Of a DNA stretch of 64,000 nucleotides, positions 45,101 through 53,175 are shown piece after piece. The position numbers and the translations under genes are program-made. The stretch is from positions 1,948 through 65,947 of the forward strand of contig VWZX01004731.1 of assembly GCA_013399015.1 (NCBI GenBank). Reading direction: 5' to 3'. The stretch is from Galbula dea. Its lineage: Eukaryota; Chordata; Aves; Piciformes; Galbulidae. How positions within the stretch are numbered: the stretch's first letter is position 1; each line of letters starts with the position of its first letter. The notes beneath the pieces are model-generated. The model saw only the letters and a program-made list of their open reading frames with translations, ran no database searches and had not been told where the DNA came from.

Positions 45101-48100
45101 GTCACTTGCTAATTTGTCAGTAAACTTTGTGTATAAAGGTGTTACTTACTGATTGGTCAGTGCTCTTTCTGTATGAAGGTAATTGGTCATTGTCCTTTCT
45201 GTAGAAGTGTAAATTCTAACTTACGGAATAATAAAACGATTCTGATTGCTATCAGCAACCGGGGTCTGTGTCCAATACACCACAGTTTACTTTCCTAAAT
45301 GGGAACTATGTTTAATCTTGCTTGGAAAGAAATATCAAGGAAACCCTAGGTCACCCTTATCAGTGCTTTTCATACACTTTACAGAGTGTAACAAGCTCCT
45401 CATGAAAACAAAGCCCAAACAGAAACAGAGACTTTACAAACATGTTTCTTACTTGCCACTAGAAGTACTTTAATTTACACAGTTTCACTGAAAGTCCTAT
45501 CACTGACAATGTGCACCCCACGATTCTCAGTAACTTTTTATTTCTTAGTAATTAGGACTTCATAGTTTTCTGTTAAAAATAAACAGATCATAGAATCATA
45601 GAATGTTAGGGGTTGGAAGGGCCCTAGAAAGATCATCTAGTCCAACCCCCTCTGCTAGAGCAGGATCACCTAGATGAGGTCACACAGGAACGAGTCCAAG
45701 CGGGTTTTGAATGTCTCCAGAGAAGACAACTCTTCAACCTCCCTGGGCAGCATGTTCCAGTGTTCTGTCACCCTCACTGTGAAAGTTTTTCCTTATGTTT
45801 ATGCTAAACCTCCTATGCTCCAACTTGCTCCCATTGCCCTTGTCCTAACAATGGAAGAGCATTCCCCTGTGTCAAGAAAGAGAATTCGCTCATCAATAAA
45901 ATAAGACAAAAATCATTTTTCTGTCTTATTCACACTATCTTAATACTCTTTAGAATGATGAAATCATAATGGAACACATGAGTAAGTGAAACATCTGGAC
46001 AAGGTTCTGACAGATCCACATTCCTCCAGAACAGAATACAGGCAGATCACTACATTTTAAAAAACAGGTCATGAGTGTCTGAAGAACATGGTCCAAATTA
46101 GTCTAACTTCTGTCACTTTTTTGCCAAGAGATTAGTATTTCAAAGCAGCCTACAATAAAGTTTAAAGACATACTATGCCACCAAAAAAATCCCACCAGCA
46201 AGGTAATACTGATTAGTCTTTATATCAGAAAGTGTGTTCCCTTCTGACTGCTTATGCATGCTATACAGTAGCTAATGGTCTGTCCTGGACTCAAGGAAAA
46301 AGGCAGTTTTAACACTGTATGGTATCAAACGTCTTACTCTCTATAAATCAAAATCTAATTAGGTATCGTAGGCTTACAGAGACTCCAACAGTACTTAGTG
46401 GAAACCACACAGCAAAAGGCACTTCTAGAGAAGAATACAGAAGCTTCCAGTATCTGAAAAAGGCTTTTTTACAATTACAGTGAGAACCAAGTAGTTTGAT
46501 CACAGTAGAGTGTGAATATCCTGTACTGCTTAAAATCTCCACAGAAAGATAAGTCTGGCATGCTACATAAAGCTACATAACGTAGGAAGAAATTACAGAA
46601 TCTTGTCGCCAACACTGCCCGTAATTACAAACCAGTATCAGCACAAATACCATGATAAAAGTACATTTGTCACCTTTGTAGTCAATCAACAAGACTAGCT
46701 TTCTCTAAGAAGAAATTCACACTTCTCCTGAAGCTCTTTAAAATTAAATAGTAGAGAGGCCTACAGTTTAAGGCCACATTCTTTAACAAAACAGTGTTTT
46801 TCACGCTGTTGCTATGAAATTATTTGTGGAGTGTATAGGTGGTAGCAAGACACTTTATCTTTTGATCTGGACTAACTATAATCCAAAAGATTCCAGCATA
46901 CAAGATTAAAGCCAACACAAAACAAAAGATGAAAGTCAAGAGCTATTAGAAAAGACTTCTTGACTTAATCAGAAGATCATGGTGAATGCAGCCATTCTCA
47001 GTCTCACCAACAACTTCTACAGGGTTCAAGTCTACACCTCTTCCAAATTAAACTTTTTAATTATAAGTTGACGTTTTGAAGATTATGTCTTCCTTTATCA
47101 TTGGGTGAGATGCAGAAAATTACTGTTAGTTTAGATATGACATTTTCTTCTTGGATACAGCTCTAAATCCCATTAAAGGAACATAATTTGGTCATTAATG
47201 TCTAGCTAGAAGACGAAGATAGAGCAGCAAGGTTTCTCTTCTTTTGCAGTTCTTCAGGAGTCTTTTATTTAGGTAAACAAAAGTTTGTGGCATCTTCTAG
47301 CTGATATTGAGGATTACCTGATAGTTTCATAAAAAAAATAAAAGTGAAATCTTCAGAAGCATGGAAAGACTCATCCATGTCTGCGCCGATTAGATGAGAG
47401 CAGTTAAGTACCTCCTGTATGATGACAGGGACTTCTATAGCACAGGCAGATGAAGTTCAGCTACAGTAATGCCAGGTAGAGCAAATGATTATTTGCAGCT
47501 TGGAAGGATACCTGTAATGAAGAACTGGCTATTATCTGAACCTTCCATATCAACAACAAAAATCTAAAAAAAAAATTAATACAATAGTCAAGTATATTAG
47601 TGAAGTTATTTCAATATAATTTAACAGTTCAATGTTTACGAATAGGATCCAGTTAACAGCTTTTAAAGAAGAGAAACATGTCATAACTTCCATCAATATA
47701 AATAATACCAACATTGGATCATATTGCATCACTGAAAATCCTCATCTACCTGTCAATGTAGGCCATACATGTGTACTGCATTTAAGGGTTTGTGATGGTT
47801 TTTTAGTACCAAAAGAAATAGTTTCCAAGAGCTTCCAGATAACTCTAAAAGTACTAACCTACCCCAACCAGATTACATGAATAGATATACATGTCACAAA
47901 ATACAGCCTTAAAGCTGGCTGCAACTTCTTACAGGTCATGTTTTTCCAGCTTCGTAATACTGACGTCATACATACTAAATAGTATAAAGCATTATGTTTG
48001 CACATAAGCTTCAGCTTTTCCTTCAGTTTGTTTCTTTGAATAATTCTACCAAGGAATGCTAAGTTGCATTAGTAGTTTTACAGTAAAAATTTAACAAGAA

Positions 48101-51100
48101 GCTGATTCTGGTAAACGACAATTGTAATCATACAAAAAACTTCCTAATAGAGCTACCAAACCTACTGTCAGATAAGTTCAAAGTATACTTCATACGTGTG
48201 TCAGGAATTCTGGAAAGCAATCTGATCATATTTGCCCTAAAGACTCCAGATGACTGTCTCCTATCAAGCTACAGAGCTACTTGCTACCAGTTTGATCAAA
48301 TAACAGCAATCACTTCCTTTCTAAGACCTCTTCACACTATCTCTCCAAAACTGGTCCACTTGAAGATTTCTCACACCCAGATTCTACTTGAAGCAGATGA
48401 GGTTTGGACAGTTTCAGCTAAAAACTTTTACAATTTTTCCAAACAAAACAAAGCTGGGAAGAGACTATGTTAAGAAACTTAATTGTTTTGTGAATAAATA
48501 GGTTTTGCACTGCCATTGTTCAGGGAAAAACTCCACAAAATAATGTTTTTCTATCCTTCTGGAAAAACATCCAAGCTGTACATATTTATGAAACCCTTAA
48601 ATATACAGTTTACATACCTGAAACTGTTACAAACTTAAAACTCACACAAGATTTTATCCACTGCTTAGGTGCCAACCCAGGTAAACAGAAGAGGACTTGT
48701 GTTAGAAAGGCTGTAGGTAAACCAATTTATAACTGTGTTCCACTGAGGCTGCTCTACCAAAGGATGCTCTCACGCCAAACTAAAGCTCTTCCACTCCTCC
48801 TACCCCTCTCGTTTCAGTTAAATTTAAAGAAACAAAACCTTAAGCACTTGAGCATAACAGCATGCGCCTGACCAATTTGCAATGCTGTAGAGTCAATTTG
48901 TGTAGCTAAGTAACATGACACACACTACCACACTTTTGTGAGTAAAAAGCAGAGCTGAATTTCTTATACTGAAGTAAGCTTGATCTGCAACAACTTTCAA
49001 AACAAGTAGATAAATGGCTTCAACACTCGGATTTCCACTTGCTCCCTTCGGTCTCCCACAAAACAGGTTTGAAGTGTCTTCCTCACCAACAAGACTAACT
49101 TCAAAAGCAATTTCAGGCCCTGGCTCTTACATATAGCTGGGAAAAAATATTTGGGTTTCAACGTCCTCTCCCCTGACTCTGCTAAGCACTACAGAAAAGC
49201 TACTTGAGATGATGGTTTATTTAACAACAGCCATTCAGTTTTCATTGAATTCAAATTCCAACAGAGTAGGAAAGGATTATGGAAAAAGCCAACGAGAGAT
49301 TATATTTCACAAATGATACATGCTGTTGAAATACAACAGCATGCACATTTAGTTCTATGCAAAACTTAAGTTGGCATTAATACCCTTACAGTCTTCTGGA
49401 AAACATTAAGTTCTCTGACAAGTTTTCAAACTTAAATAAACATCAATGTATTTTTACTGTTTAATTTTTCCAGCATAGAAAACCCAAAATTACTTGGTCC
49501 TATAGAAAAATCTGCTCTCAGGTCAAGATGCTAATACTTTGCCTACTATAGTGTCGTCTTTGCTTTTATGAATGAAACTGAGAACTTCTGTTCTCATCAA
49601 GAAGTGGTATATAGGTTTTCCAATTAGTACAGACAGAAAGTATGCTCCCAGAAGACAAGATTGTCTTTTCTGAATTTTAGAGGAACTCCACACAATGTAT
49701 TACAATTTACAAGTTTACTCAGAGTTAACATATTAATACAAAGCACTAGATGCAAACAAAATGCTGTGGTGCAAGGTTATGATTTGCTCCAGCATAAGCA
49801 AGTATTTGTGTCCCTCCAGCCAATGACCCAACTTCTTCAACAAAGAAGGCAAGAGACATCACTGTGGGTTTCTGTGTCTAATAGACTTCTCTGACTGACT
49901 GCAGACTAGGTTGCCACATCACAGTAAAGAACTACAGATACATTGCTATTCCCTTTCTTCAGGAATTTCTACCTCACTCTTCAGAAATGTTGACTTCTCT
50001 GGCTGATAGTTATTCAGCTCTACAGAAATGTGGGTTCCCAGAGTCCAGGATGTCCTCACAGCCCAGTCCAAATTTCGGAGTAATACCATCTCGCTCACTC
50101 TTCACTGCCACATGTGAATGGTAGGTCCTCCTGGCAGTCAAGAGTTAAAAAACAGAAACTGGTCTGTTCAACCAAGTAGTGCTTTTCCTGGTTTTAAAAG
50201 GAAAAAAAAAAAAAAGTAATACAACTACTACATTAATCCCAACACTTGGCTTTCAGCAGTAGTTCTAGAGTATTTTAACCCTTAAGAACAGGAGTGTGTA
50301 CTTGAAGATCAAACAACAGCAAATTACAGTATACCACATTAACTGGACATGTACACAACTAAAGAATAGCAAATAACAGCTCTAGCTCAAAATGTTAGTC
50401 GAAGCTCTTCTCTACTGCAAGCTAAGAACATGAAGTTGTCAAAATTGAGCCCATAAAAGTGACTCACTTAGGTTACTATATCCTTATAACCTCATACACC
50501 TCACATTTTTAGAAGAAAGGTGGTTATTTAGCCAGTCTTCAAGAACCCACCACTTGCAAGGTCAAAGTATTTCTGTACCTTCCCAGAAAGACTACAGTAC
50601 TCTGTGATGCTAATCAGGTAGAATAGTAAAGGAGTACATACTACATAATGTTTTTTCCAACACATGCAGGAATCTTCCATTTTTCCATGTTTTCACTGCG
50701 ATCTACTGCCTTCTGTTCACCTCCAATTTAATTGAAATGCCCATTTTATTGCTATCACAAGTTTAGAGTTGTTTAGTTTCCTTTCCTCACTTCTCTCTAC
50801 ATCCAGTTTTACCTGTGCAAGAGCAATCTTTCTGACCATTTTTCTACTAACTAGTACTATGGGATCAGAAAGCAAACCATAACCACAAAGGAACCTTCAG
50901 AATTAATCATGACAATTGCAAGAAAATGGACATAAATGCTGAGTGAAGCTATAAAAGGAAAAAACCTCCCTAACTCTTCACTGAGCATGATCCCAACTGT
51001 ATCTTCAACTGGATAAACTAAGTACTAAACTCACAAACGCTGCTCATGTAGGCAATTTCAGCTATAGTATTTCACAATTCTGCCTTCTTAAACAAAACAT

Positions 51101-52873
51101 GTGTTAACTAAAACGTTCAAGCTAACTGGTTTGGCCACTGACAGACTACACAGAAAAGGACAACTCATCTTCCCTGCTTCTCAGGTAAACCTGGTGTCGC
51201 AAATCAAGCTCTCCACTGCAGAAAGCTAAATAGGTTACACAACTTCAGGAGGTCCCTTCACAGACATACAAGATTGCCCATACAGGTCTAGATTGGCAAG
51301 ACCTCACAAATTTCTCTCACTAGTCTGTGGAACATAAAATCAGACTAATATACTATTGGCTTCACAATCTAAACATAACACAATCATTAAATTTATTTTT
51401 CTTCATTTTTTCAAAATTTCTGCTTCTTACTTCCCCCCTTATCTGTAAAGGTACATACTGCATCTCTGTTGAGGCAAAAATCTCACCACTTTGTGTTGGT
51501 CAGCTTAGGTGAACGCTGCAACACTCATCTACTGTAAGAAGGTGCATCTTCAAAGACACGCTCCCAGAAACACACCATACATCCAACGTCCTTCTTGTCA
51601 GACAACAGCTATGCCTCACTTAACGACTCAAACACTGAGTAAACCTCTAAGCTTATGTAATGCAGCTTGAAAAGTTACACCCTTCAGCAACAAAGGTAAA
51701 GCCTGAGGCGAACTATTCTCATCAAAACGTATCTGGAACGGGAGGGGAAGTACCAGCTCATAGGCAGCTTTCAACCGGTCATTCCTGACCCCGGCCCTGA
51801 TGCAGAGCCTCATCAGGCTGCCAGCAGCACCCATTCCAACCCCTCACACACCATTCCCTGCGCACGAGCCGGGCCCGCGCAAACTAACCGAGCGACGGCG
51901 GCCCGCCCAAGCGAGAGCCCCGCGGGCCAGCGCTGCCTCCGCCTACCCCGGCCCCAGCCGTCACGTGCCCGCCCCAGGACCACCTTCCACAGCCCCGGCG
52001 GGCCCCAAAAACCGCTACTCCGCCGGGGAAGGGGCGCGCCGTTAACAACCCAGCAGCGGGTAGTGACGGGACATTGCACTTCGCACCGCCCCTTCACCCT
52101 CTAACACCCCCTCTTCCCCCCCCCCGCCCCGTGGGGGCCCAGGGGACGCCGTTCCATGGTGGAAAGCGCCCGCGGTACTACCGCGCTACACGCTTCTCCC
52201 CGGCCAGCCTAGGCAGCCGCAGGGCGGGCAAAGGGACACGGGCCAAAGCTGGATACATGTCCTCCGCTCCCAGGGTCTGGCATGAGGAGAGATGAGCGGA
52301 GGGGCTTGGTCCCCTTCGCACCCCTCCAGCCGCCCTGTCACTTCGATACGACAAGGAAAGGGGCTGTGGGAGGAGCCTCACGCGGTTAGGTGGGAAAACA
52401 AACACACAAAAGGGGCCTCTCCAGCTCCTGCTCATCACCTTCAGGATAAAAGGCGGCAGGAGGGGTCTAAGAAAACCCGCCCTAGGTCCCACAGCATCTT
52501 GTCAAGCCAGACACCTTGGCTCCCTCACCTCCCTCTAGGCCCGACGGGACGGGAGTAAACAAAAGACGGAGCCAGGGGTCGACATATGGGCGGGGATGGG
52601 AACCTCCGCGCCGGGCCACACAAAGAGGCGAGCCCGAGAGAACACACGGAGGGCGGGCGAAGGGAAAAGCTCCCATCCGTTACCACCCCTGCCATCCAGG
52701 TAGGGGCGTTTCCTCCTCACCTGTTTGCCCCGGTAGAAGAGGCGCTGACGGTCGGGGCTCACGCGGAAGGTCTCTTGAATTTTCTCCCGCAGGCACTCTA
52801 TCTTGGTAAGGCGGCTCAGATCGTCGATGGTCTGGGTCTCGGTGCCGTCTATGGTGCGGACTTGGATCCACAT
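1..52873 (-). CDS. UHRF2: UHRF2, 5' portion of the gene (coding exons 1-5; gene continues past the left edge)
   Basis: UHRF2 is a nuclear multidomain protein that reads H3K9 methylation and modified cytosine and acts as a RING E3 ubiquitin ligase (family knowledge). Five exons on the minus strand are visible: 52873-52721, 38955-38713, 34231-33969, 19528-19310 and 6588-6479. All visible junctions are GT-AG. The exons total 988 nt and join in one frame: ubiquitin-like domain at residues 1 to about 75, linker to about 125, and tandem Tudor domain from about 130 to 320. Identification as UHRF2 rather than UHRF1 rests on the linker 'KVKK…QPSTS', 'FKRTNGN' and 'DLRPRARTILKWNEL'-like segments remembered from UHRF2. 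The Tudor cage residues F148, Y218 and Y221 are present. No PHD, SRA or RING exon was found in 1-6478, so they must lie outside the window. Introns are 4.5 to 14.4 kb and full of repeats. No stop or frameshift interrupts the visible part, so the gene looks intact. Confidence 0.95.
151..1123 (+). mobile_element. CR1 LINE, 3' part (end of RT through 3' end)
   Basis: Translation in shifting frames gives FNGSISKWKPLTSSVTQGSI, then LMKFNKAKCNVLH, then the 'GPLKWVQKRAMKMIRRLEHL' region and the noncoding tail ending 'cccttccaactcaaaccattcc'. This is the ordered CR1 ORF2 C-terminal third plus 3' UTR. Stops and frame breaks show that it is dead. It meets an opposite CR1 tail to tail at 1126. Confidence 0.9.
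1126..1465 (-). mobile_element. CR1 LINE 3' tail
   Basis: It begins in antisense with 'aatcacagaattgtcagggttggaaggggcc' in part and continues through the typical 'ggttgcccagagccccatcaagcctggcc' region. This is the CR1 3' UTR and end of ORF2, inverted relative to the neighbour at 151-1123. Confidence 0.92.
2815..3300 (+). mobile_element. CR1 LINE 3' tail
   Basis: It contains the order 'ggaacatgtccaaagaagg', 'gaagggtctagagcacaagtc', 'ttgtttagtctggag', 'ttcaggttggatattagaaa' and a decayed end 'tccaatctaaatgattcag'. This is a 5'-truncated CR1, substantially diverged. Confidence 0.88.
3405..4085 (-). mobile_element. Non-CR1 LINE (RTE-like) 3' part, copy B
   Basis: Minus-strand translation gives, with a frame break near 3905-3930, KIRVYRAIVMSTLLRGSESW, then VLEQAAVTSIEAMLLRTELR, WAGHVSRMKDHHLPKILLYG and EL…KRGAPKRRYKDSLKQHLSFG. 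This is the C-terminal, post-RT region of a LINE family known from many animals ('LRWAGHV.RM…P..LLYGEL…RYKD'). It then has a zinc-finger remnant and a stop at 3449-3447. The 3' tail after 'cctagccatgatgataaatgg' ends in short ATG/ATA repeats rather than the CR1 octamers. It resembles copy A at 26709-27097 closely. No clear target-site duplication was found. RTE-type classification is my best guess. Confidence 0.75.
4630..5138 (+). mobile_element. CR1 LINE 3' tail
   Basis: It starts in 'aggccacacctggaatactg' and runs through 'ttgtttaacctggagaagag', 'aacattggaacaggctgccc' and the terminal 'aatctatgattctgtgat'. This is a standard 5'-truncated CR1 with a recognisable 3' terminus. Confidence 0.93.
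6479..6588 (-). CDS. UHRF2: UHRF2 coding exon 5: end of tandem Tudor domain and linker toward the PHD finger
   Basis: This 110-nt exon gives one base finishing a glycine codon, 36 codons, and one base. The acceptor is TTTTTCAG| with AG at 6590-6589. The donor is TTCAAAA|GTATGG with GT at 6478-6477. It encodes GPEDTINDCKILFIEEMYKI followed by EKPGAYPLTFGDGDFK, the counterpart of the human UHRF2 segment that ends the Tudor module and leads to the cysteine-rich PHD region. The sequence is more diverged than exon 4, but phase, splice sites and residue pattern (NDCKI, EEMYKIE.PGA.PL.F.DG.F) all agree. The next exon, which should begin with the PHD zinc ligands, was searched for in 1-6476 on this strand and not found. 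Confidence 0.92.
9615..12310 (+). mobile_element. Old, long CR1 LINE (most of ORF2 to 3' end)
   Basis: The order of recognisable CR1 landmarks is: region before the endonuclease (about 9840-9900, 'caccaatgcatacagcatg'), endonuclease segments ('gacatggtaggatagctcac', 'LKHPGMCQ', 'FNNLLTQVMKE'), RT segments near 11150-11600 (with a relic of 'PQGLSLEPVLFNI.INDLN'), and the tail near 11860-12310 ('aaacccaactgacacagtcc'). It is heavily mutated with many stops and small deletions. At about 2.7 kb it is the longest LINE copy in the window. Confidence 0.82.
12738..12757 (+). repeat. (TTG)n microsatellite
   Basis: About five TTG units between a decayed CR1 and single-copy DNA. Confidence 0.7.
12977..13022 (+). 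repeat. GT-rich simple repeat
   Basis: Imperfect GT/GGGTGTG run ('gtgtgtttgtgtgtgcctgg'). No coding potential. Confidence 0.7.
13080..14510 (-). mobile_element. Old CR1 LINE (antisense RT and endonuclease regions)
   Basis: Antisense CR1 landmarks appear in order: 'ccagcctgttcaggtccctc', 'gaacagtgcaggtcccag', 'ctccagttgttagggacctc', 'ccaaggctgccactgatcat' and 'aagaagttatccccgatatc'. It is strongly decayed, with internal deletions. It carries an internal (TTGG)n run. Confidence 0.75.
13942..13970 (+). repeat. (TTGG)n microsatellite plus T-run
   Basis: Six or so TTGG units are followed by a T tract to about 13981, inside the antisense CR1 of intron 4. Confidence 0.85.
16751..16796. other. Assembly gap (46 N)
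   Basis: Run of N within intron 4. Confidence 0.99.
19310..19528 (-). CDS. UHRF2: UHRF2 coding exon 4: second Tudor subdomain
   Basis: The exon is 219 nt and carries one base completing codon 220, then 72 codons, then two bases. The acceptor is TTTTCAAG| with AG at 19530-19529, and the donor is CTGGG|GTAAG with GT at 19309-19308. It encodes YPENGIVEMETRNLRPRART, then ILKWNELKVGDVVMVNYNVE, and GFWFDAEI, the linker and second Tudor barrel. This is the best conserved part of the visible protein. Y221 at the start completes the aromatic cage with Y218 of exon 3. The last segment (HAKILLG) is continued by exon 5 as GGPEDTINDC, which matches the family order. Confidence 0.96.
22925..23054 (+). mobile_element. 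CR1 LINE 3' tail (short)
   Basis: The last ~130 bp of a CR1 are present: 'cccgtctggatgcacttctg', 'ttggactagatgatctttcg' and the terminal 'ctaatattctgtgattctg'. It is a relatively well preserved, severely 5'-truncated copy. Confidence 0.92.
26058..26145 (-). mobile_element. CR1 LINE scrap
   Basis: Antisense CR1 3' end: 'agaatcataggagggttaag', 'catcatccagtccc', 'ctgctctagcaagatcccc'. Only about 90 bp remain. Confidence 0.75.
26709..27097 (+). mobile_element. Non-CR1 LINE (RTE-like) 3' end, copy A, with target-site duplication
   Basis: An uninterrupted 113-codon frame from 26709 to the stop at 27048-27050 reads LYGELATSCRKRGAPKRRYK, DSLKQYLSFGHIDHHNW and on to a C-terminal zinc finger, CSFC…SHQRAC (CX2CX12HX3C), then NKRG. 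A short 3' UTR and an A-tail follow (27088-27097). Direct repeats of AGGATAACTG flank the element (26699-26708 and 27098-27107), so this is one 5'-truncated target-primed insertion. The intact frame and duplication suggest modest age. It is antisense to UHRF2 within intron 3. The end structure and protein are unlike CR1. Confidence 0.82.
31858..31889 (+). repeat. Perfect 16-bp tandem duplication
   Basis: ACTACAAGGACAAAAC occurs twice head to tail (31858-31873 and 31874-31889) in intron 3. It is a likely replication slip. Confidence 0.85.
33245..33270 (+). repeat. (TTTGG)n microsatellite
   Basis: Four TTTGG units followed by a T run in UHRF2 intron 3. Confidence 0.7.
33969..34231 (-). CDS. 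UHRF2: UHRF2 coding exon 3: first Tudor subdomain
   Basis: The exon is 263 nt: 87 codons plus two bases, residues 133-219 with codon 220 split. The acceptor is CTTTTAG| with AG at 34233-34232, and the donor is GATGA|GTAAGT with GT at 33968-33967. It starts INELVDARDVSIGAWFEAHI, the first Tudor strand region. F148 in GAWFEA is the counterpart of the UHRF1 cage phenylalanine. A UHRF2-specific insert follows (KRTNGN… STPSTSYSDC), then IYHIKYD at residues 213-219. Y218 and the following Y221 (exon 4) match the pair of cage tyrosines that bind trimethyl-lysine 9 of histone H3 (established for UHRF1; inferred here). The basic stretch near residues 158-182 (KGHKNGKAQGK…KR) is typical of this variable insert. 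Confidence 0.95.
35052..35112. repeat. Alternating TA/TACA low-complexity tract
   Basis: Runs of ATATACATAC and its complement make a self-complementary AT tract ('tacatatgtatgta') in intron 2. No further meaning is assigned. Confidence 0.65.
36058..36466 (+). mobile_element. CR1 LINE 3' tail
   Basis: It reads through 'aggaaaggctgagggagatg', 'gagcactggaacagactgcc', 'ttggactagatgatctttca' and ends 'ctcctaacattctgtgag'. It appears to be the same subtype as the inverted copy at 45588-45880. Confidence 0.93.
37043..37090. other. Assembly gap (48 N)
   Basis: Run of N within intron 2, next to an AT-rich low-complexity stretch. Confidence 0.99.
37911..38135 (+). mobile_element. CR1 LINE 3' tail
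   Basis: It contains 'gatattaggaagaatttctt', 'gtggagtcaccatccctgg', 'ttggactagatgatcctttc' and the terminal 'aatgattctgtgatgtaat'. It lies about 0.6 kb downstream of exon 2 in the gene's sense. Confidence 0.92.
38713..38955 (-). CDS. UHRF2: UHRF2 coding exon 2: end of UBL and linker
   Basis: This exon has 81 codons (residues 52-132), phase 0 at both ends. The acceptor is TTTTGACAG| with AG at 38957-38956, and the donor is AAG|GTATGT with GT at 38712-38711. It opens with LEDGHTLFDYNVGLNDIVQL, which completes the UBL domain. A low-conservation serine-, asparagine- and lysine-rich linker follows (residues about 80-120, with KVKK and QPSTSSRS). The exon ends in LIDPGIGLYK, the conserved lead-in to the tandem Tudor domain. 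The linker is the least conserved part between birds and mammals, while both ends match the family closely. The frame is open and in register with exons 1 and 3. Confidence 0.95.
42516..43020 (-). mobile_element. Solo LTR, family X copy 1 (endogenous retrovirus, probably ERVK-like)
   Basis: The 505-bp element is the reverse complement of the copy at 44795-45284 and resembles 59784-60291. In its own sense it starts TGTGGTATGTCACTG, has an AATAAAA polyadenylation signal near the far end and ends near CACCAGA. Near-perfect 6-bp target duplications flank it: CATAGC (42510-42515) and CATAGG (43021-43026). Inside is a run of about 40-bp degenerate repeats, each with a CCAAT/ATTGG core. No retroviral internal sequence is attached. 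Confidence 0.82.
42610..42745 (+). repeat. Degenerate ~40-bp tandem repeats inside LTR copy 1
   Basis: Three to four units share 'actgaccaatta…aagtaacaccttcata'. Each contains a CCAAT-type core, which is read as ATTGG in the LTR's own sense. The same block appears in copies 2 (about 45070-45195) and 3 (about 59890-60015). Such blocks in a U3 region commonly act as enhancers; here that is inference. Confidence 0.65.
44795..45284 (+). mobile_element. Solo LTR, family X copy 2 (inverted relative to copy 1)
   Basis: The start matches copy 1 with one change (CGTGGTATG for TGTGGTATG) and the end is CAATACACCACA. The polyadenylation signal AATAAAA lies at about 45229-45235, followed by the U5-like 'gattctgattgctatcagc'. 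No clear target duplication is seen; the flanks are GGAAAA and GTTTAC. It is oriented antisense to UHRF2. Confidence 0.8.
45588..45880 (-). mobile_element. CR1 LINE 3' tail
   Basis: It begins 'tcatagaatcatagaatg', continues 'atctagtccaaccccctctg' and 'ctccctgggcagcatgttcc'. This is a typical antisense CR1 end, well preserved. Confidence 0.94.
52721..52873 (-). CDS. UHRF2: UHRF2 coding exon 1: start codon and first part of the ubiquitin-like domain
   Basis: This exon encodes 51 residues beginning MWIQVRTIDGTETQTIDDLS and ending QRLFYRGKQ, the N-terminal two thirds of the UHRF ubiquitin-like (UBL) fold. The start at 52873-52871 is chosen because MWIQVRT is the invariant UHRF N-terminus and the context CACCATGT fits a Kozak site (A at -3). 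The donor is CAG|GTGAGG, with GT at 52720-52719. The frame ends at a codon boundary (phase 0) and joins exon 2, which resumes with LEDGHTLFDY as expected for the UBL. The exon lies inside a CpG island. The minus-strand frame stays open past the donor for some 60 codons, but that extension is intronic. Residues 24-36 (KIECLREKIQETF) look closer to UHRF1-like sequence than to mammalian UHRF2. The rest of the gene is clearly UHRF2, so I read this as lineage divergence. Confidence 0.96.
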
Positions 52874-53042
52874 GGTGTGCGCCCTCCCACTCGCTCAGCC
52901 AGCTACAGTGAGGGCAGGGAGGTCCGGGGCAGGAGATGGAAAAAGGGTCCGCTCCCCAGGTGCGCGACTGCGGCGTGCGAGAAAGAATGGGAGGAGGCCG
53001 GGCGCTTTCCCCGCTCTTTGTTCGGCTCAGTGGGGCAGGATT

Positions 53043-53058
53043 TTCAAATCCCGCGGAA
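53043..53058 (-). promoter_or_regulatory. CDE/CHR-like tandem element
   Basis: On the gene's sense strand the order is TTCCGC, four bases, TTTGAA. TTTGAA is the canonical CHR of cell-cycle genes, and the 4-bp spacing to an upstream GC-containing CDE is the known arrangement recognised by DREAM/MuvB complexes. It sits about 170 bp upstream of the start codon. Use at this gene is inference. Confidence 0.4.
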
Positions 53059-53111
53059 CAGATGCGAGCCTGCCCGCCCGCCGGGCCGCCGTCCTCGCTC
53101 AGAGGCGCGCG

Positions 53112-53134
53112 NNNNNNNNNNNNNNNNNNNNNNN
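53112..53134. other. Assembly gap (23 N) in the UHRF2 promoter region
   Basis: Run of N in very GC-rich DNA about 240 bp upstream of the start codon. GC-rich promoters are often under-sequenced, so the true missing length is unknown. Confidence 0.99.
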
Positions 53135-53175
53135 GCGCCGCCGCTCTCACATGGAGGTCACGGCGCCAACGCCAA

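Larger units (their letters stand above)
38956..52720 (-). other. UHRF2: UHRF2 intron 1
   Basis: This 13.8-kb intron runs from GTGAGG (52720) to ACAG (38956). Repeats are two oppositely oriented solo LTRs (42516-43020 and 44795-45284) and a CR1 tail (45588-45880). The exon-1-proximal 0.9 kb belongs to the CpG island. The stretches 38956-42510, 43026-44790 and 45890-51830 show no further gene or repeat that I recognise. Confidence 0.9.

Noticed and set aside
51800..52100. Possible upstream or alternative exon of UHRF2 or another gene in the CpG island
   Set aside because: The frames are low-complexity proline, alanine and arginine sequence from GC-rich DNA, with no family similarity.
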